Shown here in pieces: positions 42,763 to 51,500 of a stretch of 64,000 bases of DNA (position 1 is the first letter of the stretch; every line of letters begins with the position of its first letter). The stretch is from Lachnospiraceae bacterium (GTDB taxonomy: Bacteria; Bacillota; Clostridia; Lachnospirales; Lachnospiraceae). The stretch is from contig CAJTIU010000006.1 of NCBI GenBank assembly GCA_910576335.1, positions 124,001 to 188,000 on the forward strand, written 5' to 3'. Both the position numbers and the translations under genes were made by a program. The notes under the pieces were generated by a model that had not been told where the DNA came from, searched no databases, and was given only the letters and a program-made list of their open reading frames with translations.

Positions 42763-44688
42763 CTATTTGATTCTGATTGTTACTGATTTTTTCTTTCCGC
42801 TTCCGTCTGTTGCCTTTGCGGTTATCTTCACCTTTTTGCCTTTTCCGGCCTTCTTTGCGGTAACCTTTCCCTTGGAATTAACAGTCGCGTACTTTTTGTT
42901 AGAGCTTTTCCAGGACAATTTCTTATTAGCGCCCTCGCCTGTCGTTTTGACGGTTGCCTTTATCGTAATTTTCCTGCCCGCCTTAACAGACTTTTTGGCT
43001 TTTAACTGGATGCTCTTAACCTTGTTCCTTATAATTTTAATCTGATAAGCAGCCTGCTTACCGGTTCCATCCTTTGCTGTGGCTGTAATTGTAACTGTCT
43101 TTCCTGCACCGGCCTTTTTTGCCGTCACTTTTCCGTTCGCATCTACCGCTGCATAATTGTTGTTGGAGCTTGTCCATGTAACTGCTTTATTCTCTGCGTC
43201 TGCAGGTGTTACATTTGCTGTAAGGACAGCCGTTTTTCCAACGAAAATGGATGTGGCTGTTCCGCTGACCGTAATGCCCTGAACCATTTTACGCGGAACG
43301 GATTCATATTCGATAACCACCGGATGGATTCCCATACTGTTCATGGTAAAGTTTACGGCCCCGTTTGTCTGTGTGAAGGAAATCGGGTTAAGCCCTCCGT
43401 CATGATCCATGTAATAGACTTGATTCACCTTTTTTGCGGCATCAATCTTTTCTGTGATGTCAAAGTTTCCTGCCGCAAGTTTGGAGACCTCCCATCTGTG
43501 CGGATTGACTGTGGCTATTTTCATCACATCATAATCCCTGCCCTCCAGACCTTTTACCTGATCTTTGCCCATCTCCTGCTCCATCACGAGAAAATCCTTG
43601 AAGTTAAAGCCGGAAACAGTCGTGCTGCCTGACAGACTGGTAACAGTGGTGTCTTTCGCATGTTCATCCTTTTTATCTACCAGATAGATCTTCTCAACCT
43701 GATGGCAGTCGGCATGGTCATAGAAATACCTCTCGCCCCGCCGTCCCTTATCCGTACGGTATTCTGACTTATCCTTAGATGCAAGAGGGAAGGCTTCTAT
43801 TCCCCATTTATCGCTCTCTACTACAACAATATAATTCACATCTTCCAGTACCTCTGTTCTTATACGCGCATTGTTGCCCGAGTTGACTTCGAGTGTTTCA
43901 AACTCGCTCACCAGTTTCATCTTAACATTGTATAACTGGCCGCCTTCCGCATCTTTATAACGGGTTTCCATATTCAGAAGAACTCTGTCATCTTCTGGAA
44001 GGTCTGCGCTGTCTCTTTTTGCCAGCTGTATTTTTTCAAATACAGGGTAGTCATAGGGATAGTCAGCATTTTCCTTGATATCATATATCCTTCCGTCCTT
44101 TACCCAGATATACGCATTTTTTGCCAGCTTGCCTTCCGAGTTTCCATCATCCCTCACCACCTTATACTCTGGATCCTGGGAATAGATCGTATAGGTATGG
44201 TTATCCGCCAGGGTAATCTCTGGCAGATATCCGTCTTTTGCCTCTACAATCTGATCCACCTCCTGCTTCGTGGTGTCGAAGATTTTAAACTTAATCGGAG
44301 ACGTGTAGACTCTTGTCTCCCCATTTGTCTTGCCGGTTATATTCTCTTCAATAGCCACTCCTGCTATCTTTACAGATGGTGTTTTGTAAAGATCCTTCTG
44401 CTGATACGGCGGAATTGTGTGGTAGATTGGAACATTAGCCTGGGGCGAAGCCCCATTTTGTACCGACTCCAGTTCAGTTTTCCCCAATAATCCGGCATCC
44501 AACGGTTCTTCCGCGGTGACTGCCTCTGCCGTCTCTGTCACCTCTCTTTTGCTGCTTCCTGATTCTTTGGAAAATACATCATTTTCAGACATTTCCGCCC
44601 TTGCAGTGATTCCTGCTCCTGCAAAGCAGCCAGCTATGAGTGAAAATGATAGTACTACCGGAAACACGCGTTTTTTAAACATTCTCAT
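42763..44688 (-). CDS. Surface protein with two Big_2 domains
   Basis: 641 residues, ATG with AAGGAGGTAAAT upstream. Signal peptide about 1-30 (Phe-Pro-Val-Val-Leu-Ser-Phe-Ser-Leu-Ile-Ala-Gly). A unique middle of about 430 residues follows, with Lys/Asp/Tyr-rich beta strands, and two Big_2 domains lie at about 475-640, very like those ending the downstream protein. No sortase signal is seen. It is the first gene of a two-gene surface operon whose likely promoter (44890-44920) has a poly-G spacer. Confidence 0.8.
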   Translation of the reverse strand: MRMFKKRVFPVVLSFSLIAGCFAGAGITARAEMSENDVFSKESGSSKREVTETAEAVTAEEPLDAGLLGKTELESVQNGASPQANVPIYHTIPPYQQKDLYKTPSVKIAGVAIEENITGKTNGETRVYTSPIKFKIFDTTKQEVDQIVEAKDGYLPEITLADNHTYTIYSQDPEYKVVRDDGNSEGKLAKNAYIWVKDGRIYDIKENADYPYDYPVFEKIQLAKRDSADLPEDDRVLLNMETRYKDAEGGQLYNVKMKLVSEFETLEVNSGNNARIRTEVLEDVNYIVVVESDKWGIEAFPLASKDKSEYRTDKGRRGERYFYDHADCHQVEKIYLVDKKDEHAKDTTVTSLSGSTTVSGFNFKDFLVMEQEMGKDQVKGLEGRDYDVMKIATVNPHRWEVSKLAAGNFDITEKIDAAKKVNQVYYMDHDGGLNPISFTQTNGAVNFTMNSMGIHPVVIEYESVPRKMVQGITVSGTATSIFVGKTAVLTANVTPADAENKAVTWTSSNNNYAAVDANGKVTAKKAGAGKTVTITATAKDGTGKQAAYQIKIIRNKVKSIQLKAKKSVKAGRKITIKATVKTTGEGANKKLSWKSSNKKYATVNSKGKVTAKKAGKGKKVKITAKATDGSGKKKSVTIRIK

Positions 44689-44806
44689 ATTTACCTCCTT
44701 GGTGAATGTTATGATTGCTTACGCATTTCCACAATTCTGAAATACCTGGAATTCAGTCATTTTTCTGCGAAAAACGGCCGCTTTCCGGCATTTTCAGTGT
44801 CAAAAA

Positions 44807-44842
44807 GGACATACGTTTCATGCAAGCATGAAACGTATGTCC
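44807..44842 (-). terminator. Terminator-like hairpin in the surface-operon leader
   Basis: On the minus strand GGACATACGTTTCATG / CATGAAACGTATGTCC followed by TTTTTG. It lies between the poly-G promoter and the start codon at 44688, so it would stop or attenuate transcription. It has the same design and flank as the hairpin at 30968. Confidence 0.6.
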
Positions 44843-44889
44843 TCCTGACTCTTGCATTATGTTATACGTGCCTACAGTTACTCAATTTG

Positions 44890-44920
44890 ATTATACCCCC
44901 CCCCCTACATTTTCGTCCAA
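44890..44920 (-). promoter_or_regulatory. Promoter with ten-G spacer (candidate phase-variable)
   Basis: On the minus strand TTGGAC (44920-44915), a 19-base spacer whose last ten bases are all G (44905-44896), then a perfect TATAAT (44895-44890). Loss of two G would give the ideal 17-base spacing. Confidence 0.6.
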
Positions 44921-44971
44921 TTGATATAATACATATATAATCCTTTTTATTCTGCGCATCTATAGGTGTGC

Positions 44972-45080
44972 TATATTATAAAAGAGGGAAAGCTATACAA
45001 GCGGCTCTCCCCTTTTTTTGATTAATTACCTATGTTTTAACATAGGCGGGCCGTCACTATTGACAAATAGCGGCGTCATG
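44972..45080 (+). ncRNA. Degenerate copy of the antitoxin RNA
   Basis: TATATT 44972-44977 and the body (agagggaaagctatacaagcggctct) match the antitoxin at 38445, but the -35 box is poor and the terminator stem (GCCGTCACTATT...AATAGCGGC) is weakened. No toxin gene faces it. Confidence 0.5.
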
Positions 45081-45107
45081 TCTGATTTCCATTGTTTATA
45101 CATGACA

Positions 45108-45242
45108 ATTCGGGGCTGCATTCCGAGTTTTGCTACGCAAAAACCGCCCCTCACTCCTGCATCATGTTCTCACGGAATACCCTCGCTTCGCTGGGGCAGA
45201 CCCTGCGCAGCTTACGCGCATTCTTGACTCGTGAATAGTAAC
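45108..45242. repeat. Long relative of the GTTACTATTCACG element
   Basis: Ends TGACTCGTGAATAGTAAC (complement GTTACTATTCACGAGTCA). Read on the minus strand it matches the element at 56118: end, then GAATGCGC-like palindrome, then gtgagaac...gaggggcgg. Confidence 0.5.
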
Positions 45243-45312
45243 GACGTTACATTTCATCGGCCGTGAGTATAATTAAGTCTTGAATCCATTTCATAGGTAT
45301 GTTATATTATAG

Positions 45313-45418
45313 ACAGAGGGAAAGCCATACAAGCGGCTCTACCCCTTTTTGACTGGTTACCTATGTTTTAACATAGGCAGGCCGTCACTATTGGTAGTAG
45401 TGGCGGCTCTTATTTTTT
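45313..45418 (+). ncRNA. Third, well-kept antitoxin RNA copy (orphan)
   Basis: Promoter TTGAAT 45280-45285, 17-base spacer, TATATT 45303-45308; body agacagagggaaagccatac...; terminator GCCGTCACTA...TAGTGGCGGC followed by TCTTATTTTTTT. Promoter and body match the locus at 38410 closely. Its toxin has lost the 5' end (45410-45467). Confidence 0.55.
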
Positions 45419-45467
45419 TCCCTTGTAAATCTGATAAAACAGACTGATAAGGGCAACAATGAGTATA
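45410..45467 (-). pseudogene. C-terminal remnant of a holin-like toxin
   Basis: The minus strand reads Ile-Leu-Ile-Val-Ala-Leu-Ile-Ser-Leu-Phe-Tyr-Gln-Ile-Tyr-Lys-Gly-Lys-Lys-stop, matching the end of the toxin at 38540. Upstream the frame hits a stop (TAG) and joins unrelated sequence, so start and RBS are gone. Confidence 0.55.
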
Positions 45468-45493
45468 CCTACCTATCTGGAACAGACAGTTCT

Positions 45494-45685
45494 ATGAAAA
45501 AGGTAACCTTGTACCGCTGCAATCTGAATGGAAGCGGGCGCAGGAAAATTAAGACCTTTTCCACGTCCCAGCAATATGGGCAGGTACTTATTTACAATAT
45601 AACGTCTAAAAGCTGTGAAGTAAACAAAGATGGAAAGGTTTACCGTTATACATATGCAACAAAGAAGATGAAAAGAATAATGTGA
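45494..45685 (+). pseudogene. Short C-terminal fragment of a secreted repeat protein
   Basis: 63 codons beginning Met-Lys-Lys-Val-Thr-Leu-Tyr-Arg-Cys-Asn-Leu-Asn-Gly-Ser-Gly and ending Tyr-Arg-Tyr-Thr-Tyr-Ala-Thr-Lys-Lys. The Tyr-Arg-x-Asn-Leu-Asn-Gly-Ser-Gly pattern is that of beta-propeller-like (DUF5050-type) repeats in Firmicute surface proteins. There is no RBS or signal peptide, and it follows directly on the toxin remnant, so it is probably the 3' stump of a deleted gene. Confidence 0.4.
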
Positions 45686-45694
45686 GGAAATAAT

Positions 45695-48600
45695 ATGAGC
45701 TTTGCACATTTGCATGTACATACGGAATACAGCCTTCTGGATGGTTCCAATAAGATTAAGGAATGCGTGGCAAGGGTAAAGGAACTGGGCATGGACAGCG
45801 TGGCGATTACGGATCACGGCTGTATGTTCGGAGTCATTGACTTCTACAAGGCGGCAAAAGCAGTGGGAGTCAAGCCGGTGCTTGGATGCGAGGTCTATGT
45901 GGCTCCGGGGTCAAGATTTGACAAGGAGGCAGTGGGAAGCGGGGATGACAGATATTATCACCTGGTGCTCCTTGCTGAAAGTAATAAAGGGTATCAGAAC
46001 CTGATCAAGATCGTTTCCAAGGGCTATACAGAGGGTTATTATTATAAACCAAGAGTTGATATGGAGGTGCTTGGGGAATACCATGAGGGCATCATTGCGT
46101 TAAGCGCCTGTCTTGCAGGAGAGGTACAGAAGAATATTGTCCGCGGCCTGTATGGAGAAGGGAAGGCGGCAGCCCTTAGATATGAAGAGATGTTTGGTAA
46201 GGGGAACTTCTTTTTAGAGCTTCAGGACCACGGGATTCCGGAGCAGAGGCTTGTGAACCAGTCTTTGCTGCGCATGTCCCAGGAAACCGGGATTCCTCTT
46301 GTGGCCACCAATGACGTGCATTATACTTATGCTGAGGATGAGAAGCCCCATGACATTCTGCTTTGTATTCAGACTGGCAAAAAATTAGAAGATGAGGACC
46401 GGATGAGGTACGAGGGCGGTCAGTTCTACATCAAATCAGAGGAGGAGATGAGGGAACTATTTCCATATGCCCTTGAAGCCCTGGAGAATACGCAGAAGAT
46501 TGCGGACCGCTGTAATGTGGAGATAGAGTTCGGCGTGACGAAGCTTCCCAAATATGATGTGCCAGAGGGGTATAATTCCTGGGAGTATCTGAATAAACTA
46601 TGTTATGAGGGGCTGAATAAGCGCTACCCGGATCCGTCCCGGGAATTAAGAGAACGGCTGGAATACGAGCTTTCCGTCATCCAGTCCATGGGTTATGTGG
46701 ATTATTTCCTGATTGTATGGGACTTTATCAAATATGCGAAGGATCATAAGATCATGGTGGGGCCCGGGCGCGGTTCTGCGGCGGGGAGCATTGTGTCATA
46801 TTGTTTGGAGATTACTACGATTGATCCCATACGCTACCAGCTTCTGTTTGAGCGTTTCCTGAATCCGGAGCGTGTGTCCATGCCGGATATTGACGTGGAT
46901 TTCTGTTTCGAGAGAAGGCAGGAAGTTATTGATTATGTGGTGAGGAAATACGGCGCGGACCGGGTGGTGCAGATTGTGACCTTCGGTACCCTCGCCGCCC
47001 GTGGCGTGATCCGGGATGTGGGAAGAGTTATGAACCTCCCTTATGCATTTGTAGATACCATTGCCAAGATGATCCCAAAAGAGCTTAATATTACACTGGA
47101 GCGGGCTCTTAAGACAAGCCAGGATCTGAAAAAAGCTTATGAAGAGGATCCCCAGGTGAAGGAACTTGTGGACATGTCCATGCGTCTTGAGGGACTGCCC
47201 AGGCATACATCCATGCATGCAGCCGGTGTTGTGATCAGCCAGAAAGCAGTCGATGAATATGTCCCGCTTTCTCTGGGTTCAGATGGCTCTGTAACGACAC
47301 AGTTTACCATGACCACACTGGAGGAGCTGGGGCTTCTGAAGATGGACTTCCTTGGGCTTCGGACGCTGACGGTAATCCGGGATGCGGTAGAGCTTGCCAG
47401 CAGGAGCGCCGGAAGAGAGATCAATATGGATACCATTGATTATGATGACCAGGCGGTCTACGATTCCATCGGAAGCGGCAGGACGGACGGGGTGTTCCAG
47501 CTTGAAAGCGGCGGAATGAAGAACTTCATGAAGGAGCTGAAGCCGAGAAGCCTGGAGGATATTATTGCAGGAATCTCTCTGTACCGTCCGGGACCGATGG
47601 ATTTTATTCCCCAGTATATTAAGGGGAAGAATCACCCGGATCTGATTACCTATGACTGTCCCCAGCTGGAAGGCATACTGGAGCCCACCTACGGCTGTAT
47701 TGTCTATCAGGAGCAGGTTATGCAGATCGTGCGTGACCTGGCAGGCTATACCCTGGGGCGAAGCGACCTTCTTAGGCGTGCCATGTCCAAGAAAAAGGGC
47801 GATGTCATGCTTAAGGAGCGGCAGAATTTTGTCTATGGAAATCCAGAGGAGGGTGTGCCGGGCTGTATTGCAAATGGCATTGATGAGAAGATTGCAAATA
47901 AGATATACGATGAGATGATTGATTTTGCAAAATATGCCTTTAATAAATCCCATGCAGCGGCCTATGCAGTTGTGGCATACCAGACAGCATGGCTAAAGCA
48001 TTACTATCCTGTAGAATTCATGGCAGCGCTTATGACCTCCTGCATTGATAATCCGTCGAAGGTGTCGGAGTATATTTACACCTGCAGACAGATGGGGATT
48101 AAGATTCTTCCGCCGGACATTAATAAAGGGATCGGAACCTTTTCTGTGGACGGCGGCAATATCCGTTTTGGCCTTGCGGCCATTAAGAGCATCGGAAGGC
48201 CTATGATTGAGCTTTTGACCGAGGAGAGGAAGGAGCGGGGGGATTTCCGGAACCTAAAGGATTTTATAGACCGTATGTCCGGAAAGGAGATCAACAAGCG
48301 TACGATTGAGAACTTTATCAAATCGGGCTCTTTTGACAGCTTCCGCGGGACGAGAAAGCAGCATATGATCATATATGCACAGGTGCTGGATCAGGTAAAC
48401 CAGGAGAAAAAGAATTCCATGACAGGGCAGATGTCTCTTTTTGATCTGGTGGACGATGACATGAAGGCAGACTTCGATATTCCGCTTCCGGATGTGGGTG
48501 AATATGAAAAGGAGATGAAGCTTGCGTTCGAAAAGGAGGTGCTTGGGGTTTACTTAAGCGGCCATCCTATGGAGGACTATGAGGAAAAATGGCGGAAGAA

Positions 48601-49168
48601 CATTTCCCGGACAACACTTGATTTTCAGATAGATGAGGAGACAGGGCGCACGAAGGTGCGGGACGGCGCAAGGGAAACCGTGGGAGGAATCATTGCAGCT
48701 AAAACTACGAAATATACGAGAACAAATCAGCTGATGGGCTTCCTTACCCTGGAGGATCTTGCGGGAACAGTGGAGATCGTGGTATTTCCGAGAGATTATG
48801 AAAAGTACCGCCAGTACCTGGAGGAGGAGAACAAGATCTTTGTCCGTGGCAGGGTATCGGAGGAGGATGACGCGCCCAGCAAGCTGATCTGCGAGAAGGT
48901 GATTCCGTTTGAGCAGACAAAGAAGGAGCTGTGGCTCCAGTTTGCAGATAAGGCGGCATTTCTTGAAGATGAGGACAGGATTTATGATATGCTTGCAGGC
49001 TCGGACGGGAATGACCAGGTGGTAATTTTCTGCAAAGCAGAACGTGCTGTGAAGCGCCTCCCTGCAAATCGGAACGTTCATGCGGCGCCTGGACTTTTAA
49101 GCAGATTGACGAATTATCTCGGAGAATCTTGTGTAAAAGTAATAGAAAAATCCATTGAAAACATTTAG
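45695..49168 (+). CDS. dnaE: DNA polymerase III alpha subunit
   Basis: 1157 residues, ATG with TGAGGAAATAAT upstream. PHP domain about 1-270 (His-Leu-His-Val-His-Thr-Glu-Tyr-Ser and Asp-His-Gly), polymerase core with the catalytic Pro-Asp-Ile-Asp-Val-Asp-Phe (about 405) and Gly-Pro-Gly-Arg-Gly-Ser-Ala-Ala-Gly, tandem helix-hairpin-helix about 800-870, then an OB fold about 990-1070 (Thr-Arg-Thr-Asn-Gln-Leu-Met-Gly-Phe). It is the DnaE-type replicative polymerase that works beside PolC in Firmicutes. pfkA follows after 82 bases, a gene order seen in many clostridia. Confidence 0.95.
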   Translation: MSFAHLHVHTEYSLLDGSNKIKECVARVKELGMDSVAITDHGCMFGVIDFYKAAKAVGVKPVLGCEVYVAPGSRFDKEAVGSGDDRYYHLVLLAESNKGYQNLIKIVSKGYTEGYYYKPRVDMEVLGEYHEGIIALSACLAGEVQKNIVRGLYGEGKAAALRYEEMFGKGNFFLELQDHGIPEQRLVNQSLLRMSQETGIPLVATNDVHYTYAEDEKPHDILLCIQTGKKLEDEDRMRYEGGQFYIKSEEEMRELFPYALEALENTQKIADRCNVEIEFGVTKLPKYDVPEGYNSWEYLNKLCYEGLNKRYPDPSRELRERLEYELSVIQSMGYVDYFLIVWDFIKYAKDHKIMVGPGRGSAAGSIVSYCLEITTIDPIRYQLLFERFLNPERVSMPDIDVDFCFERRQEVIDYVVRKYGADRVVQIVTFGTLAARGVIRDVGRVMNLPYAFVDTIAKMIPKELNITLERALKTSQDLKKAYEEDPQVKELVDMSMRLEGLPRHTSMHAAGVVISQKAVDEYVPLSLGSDGSVTTQFTMTTLEELGLLKMDFLGLRTLTVIRDAVELASRSAGREINMDTIDYDDQAVYDSIGSGRTDGVFQLESGGMKNFMKELKPRSLEDIIAGISLYRPGPMDFIPQYIKGKNHPDLITYDCPQLEGILEPTYGCIVYQEQVMQIVRDLAGYTLGRSDLLRRAMSKKKGDVMLKERQNFVYGNPEEGVPGCIANGIDEKIANKIYDEMIDFAKYAFNKSHAAAYAVVAYQTAWLKHYYPVEFMAALMTSCIDNPSKVSEYIYTCRQMGIKILPPDINKGIGTFSVDGGNIRFGLAAIKSIGRPMIELLTEERKERGDFRNLKDFIDRMSGKEINKRTIENFIKSGSFDSFRGTRKQHMIIYAQVLDQVNQEKKNSMTGQMSLFDLVDDDMKADFDIPLPDVGEYEKEMKLAFEKEVLGVYLSGHPMEDYEEKWRKNISRTTLDFQIDEETGRTKVRDGARETVGGIIAAKTTKYTRTNQLMGFLTLEDLAGTVEIVVFPRDYEKYRQYLEEENKIFVRGRVSEEDDAPSKLICEKVIPFEQTKKELWLQFADKAAFLEDEDRIYDMLAGSDGNDQVVIFCKAERAVKRLPANRNVHAAPGLLSRLTNYLGESCVKVIEKSIENI

Positions 49169-49250
49169 CAATTCATGTAAAATGTGGCATGACGGAACTA
49201 GTTTTACTAAAACTTGTTCATAACGAAGCATACGTATGGAGGAGATTATC

Positions 49251-50228
49251 ATGGCAGGAAAAGTAATTCGAACAATCGGCGTGCTGACAAGCGGAGGAGA
49301 TGCTCCGGGAATGAATGCAGCAATCCGTGCGGTAGTCAGAACTGGCCTTGGAAAAGGGCTTAAGGTAAGAGGAATCAGAAAAGGCTATCAGGGACTATTG
49401 AATGAAGAGATTATTGATTTGTCTGCAAGAGATGTATCTGACACGATTCAGCGGGGAGGTACGATTCTTCAGACAGCACGTTGTGAGGAGATGCGTACAG
49501 AGGACGGACAGCAGAAAGCAGCGGCTATCTGCAAGAAGTACGGCATTGACGGTCTGGTAGTAATCGGGGGAGACGGCTCCTTTGCAGGGGCTCAGAAGCT
49601 TGCCAATCTGGGGGTTAATACTGTTGGAATTCCGGGAACAATTGATCTGGACATAGACTGTACGGAGTACACAATCGGATTTGATACAGCTGTAAATACA
49701 GCGATGGAGGCAATTGATAAAGTGCGGGATACCTCTACCTCTCACGAGAGATGTTCGATTATTGAGGTTATGGGAAGAGATGCAGGATATCTTGCCCTGT
49801 GGTGCGGAATTGCAAATGGCGCAGAGCGCATTCTTCTGCCAGAGGAGCATGACTATGATGAGAATATCATTGTTGAAGATATTCAGGAGAACAGAAGAAG
49901 AGGAAAGAAGAACTATATTATTATTAATGCAGAGGGGATCGGCGACTCCATCAATATGGCGAAGAGGATTGAAGAGGCAACCGGAATGGAGACCCGCGCC
50001 ACGATTATCGGACACATGCAGCGCGGCGGAAGCCCGACCTGTAAGGACCGTGTATATGCATCCATTATGGGCGCTATGGCTGTGGATCTTCTGCTTGAAG
50101 GAAAGAGCAACCGCGTAGTAGGATACAGGCACGGGCAGTACGTAGACTTTGACATAGACGAGGCGCTGGGCATGAAGAAGATGATTCCGCCGTATCAGTA
50201 CGATATTGCGAAGCTTCTTGCACTGTAG
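49251..50228 (+). CDS. pfkA: ATP-dependent 6-phosphofructokinase
   Basis: 325 residues from ATG 49251, chosen because GGAGGAG (49239-49245) is correctly placed for it; ATG 49236 overlaps that RBS. Motifs: Gly-Gly-Asp-Ala-Pro-Gly-Met-Asn, Gly-Gly-Asp-Gly-Ser (the Gly marking ATP rather than pyrophosphate use), Pro-Gly-Thr-Ile-Asp-x-Asp, and Val-Met-Gly-Arg. In the last-but-one motif the usual Asn is Leu (Thr-Ile-Asp-Leu-Asp); both catalytic Asp remain. It makes fructose 1,6-bisphosphate in glycolysis. Confidence 0.92.
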   Translation: MAGKVIRTIGVLTSGGDAPGMNAAIRAVVRTGLGKGLKVRGIRKGYQGLLNEEIIDLSARDVSDTIQRGGTILQTARCEEMRTEDGQQKAAAICKKYGIDGLVVIGGDGSFAGAQKLANLGVNTVGIPGTIDLDIDCTEYTIGFDTAVNTAMEAIDKVRDTSTSHERCSIIEVMGRDAGYLALWCGIANGAERILLPEEHDYDENIIVEDIQENRRRGKKNYIIINAEGIGDSINMAKRIEEATGMETRATIIGHMQRGGSPTCKDRVYASIMGAMAVDLLLEGKSNRVVGYRHGQYVDFDIDEALGMKKMIPPYQYDIAKLLAL

Positions 50229-50244
50229 TCTGTAAGAGGCGCCT

Positions 50245-50709
50245 ATGACGAAGGACGTATTAATAACAATAGCCGGACTCCACTATGACGCGGGAGAGGC
50301 TTCCGGGGATGAGACAGAACCTATAGAGGTTACGACTCCCGGCATGTATTATTTTAAAAATGGAAAGCATTATCTTCTATATGAGGAACCAGTGGAAGGA
50401 ACCGGACAGACGGTAAAAAACAAGATCAAGATAAAGGATAATGAATCCCTGGAGATCTTTAAGTCCGGCGCCAACAGCGCCCACATGCTTTTTGAAAAGG
50501 ATAAGATTCATGTCATGCAGATTGATACGCCCTACGGAGCACTTGTCATAGGGACGTATACACAAGAGCTTAAGACGAACGTTACAGAAGAGCAGATTGA
50601 TGTGTATTCACGGTATGAGATGGATGTAAGCGGAGATAAGATTGCGGACTGTGAGGTACGGATCAAGATAGAAGCAAAGCTGGCAAAGTTGGGGACGGGG
50701 CATTTTTAA
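50245..50709 (+). CDS. DUF1934 beta-barrel protein (YwiB-like)
   Basis: 154 residues, 16 bases after pfkA, ATG with a modest RBS (AGAGGCG). A small calycin-like barrel with Thr-Pro-Gly-Met-Tyr-Tyr-Phe and Thr-Pro-Tyr-Gly; YwiB-type proteins have unknown function and often lie near argS or glycolytic genes. The last six residues (Leu-Gly-Thr-Gly-His-Phe) and the stop come from the palindrome at 50688, which also ends the gene on the other strand. The two stops overlap by four bases. Confidence 0.75.
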   Translation: MTKDVLITIAGLHYDAGEASGDETEPIEVTTPGMYYFKNGKHYLLYEEPVEGTGQTVKNKIKIKDNESLEIFKSGANSAHMLFEKDKIHVMQIDTPYGALVIGTYTQELKTNVTEEQIDVYSRYEMDVSGDKIADCEVRIKIEAKLAKLGTGHF

Positions 50710-50727
50710 AAATGCCCCGTCCCCAAC
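50688..50727. repeat. GGGGACGGGG palindrome, copy 9, shared by two genes
   Basis: Perfect palindrome. Because it is symmetric it gives the same C-terminal hexapeptide and a TAA to the DUF1934 gene on one strand and the DUF1638 gene on the other. Confidence 0.95.
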
Positions 50728-51467
50728 TTCATTATCTCTTCATCATAGCTCTCTACGGCACAGCAGTTTGGCGGAACAACCAGGAAGTTCTTTTCATCCC
50801 ATTCTCCGTCTACTAATTTTTTCAGCAAAGTATTATTCCCCGCGACAAGGTCATAAGCCCAGTGTTTTTCTTCTGCCATCCTCAATACTTTTTCTTCATA
50901 TTCTGGAAATGAAAGCTCGTTCCACCTAATGTATGTCAGGGAATTGTAGTTTTCTGTTAACCCTTTCTCGATTTCAACAAGCATTTTTGCTTTTTTCTCA
51001 TTTCCATTATGCCTTTTCAAATAAAAAAGGTACACTTGCTCCCATTGATTATCTAATCTTAATGCATCGGCACATTCTACAAAGCCTGGCGTGTAATAAA
51101 ATGTTCCTGGATGTTTTTTATAATATTCTTCATATTTCTTCCGATCCCCCATAAAAAGAGAGATACAATCATGGACCCGTGGTATCACAAGAGGATATTT
51201 TTTGCTGCTAAGTCCGGTTGTTGCCCCGCTGCATAATCCATAACTTAATAAAACCGCGTCAAAAGGATGATATGTAGTAGTGTTGCTGTACCGGTGGCTG
51301 TCTGCATCAATCGCGTCAATTTCCGCCTGTATTATTTCTTTTAAATTTTGGGGTCTGTCATGTAATTTTTGCCGTAATAAAGTAAGATCTATTTTGTTCT
51401 TGCATTGATATATCACACTCGCTATTTCACGTTCAAATATTTTACAGCCAATTAATTTATAGTGCAT
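50706..51467 (-). CDS. DUF1638 protein
   Basis: 253 residues. Motifs of the DUF1638 family: Leu-Leu-Ser-Tyr-Gly-Leu-Cys-Ser-Gly, Val-Ile-Pro-Arg-Val-His-Asp-Cys-Ile-Ser-Leu-Phe-Met-Gly, Gly-Asn-Asn-Thr-Leu-Leu and a Cys pair Asn-Cys-Cys-Ala. The Cys and His residues suggest a bound metal or corrinoid-linked role as seen for relatives in methanogens and acetogens, but the function is unknown. It lies 33 bases downstream of hydF on the same strand and is probably co-transcribed. The end is palindrome-encoded. Confidence 0.75.
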   Translation of the reverse strand: MHYKLIGCKIFEREIASVIYQCKNKIDLTLLRQKLHDRPQNLKEIIQAEIDAIDADSHRYSNTTTYHPFDAVLLSYGLCSGATTGLSSKKYPLVIPRVHDCISLFMGDRKKYEEYYKKHPGTFYYTPGFVECADALRLDNQWEQVYLFYLKRHNGNEKKAKMLVEIEKGLTENYNSLTYIRWNELSFPEYEEKVLRMAEEKHWAYDLVAGNNTLLKKLVDGEWDEKNFLVVPPNCCAVESYDEEIMKLGTGHF

Positions 51468-51500
51468 ATTTTCTCGCTTTCCTTTGACAAAATGTACTTT

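Noticed and set aside
38917-44688. Possible sortase-anchored proteins
   Set aside because: Neither Ig-like protein has an LPxTG-like motif and membrane helix at the C-terminus; both end in a Big_2 strand.
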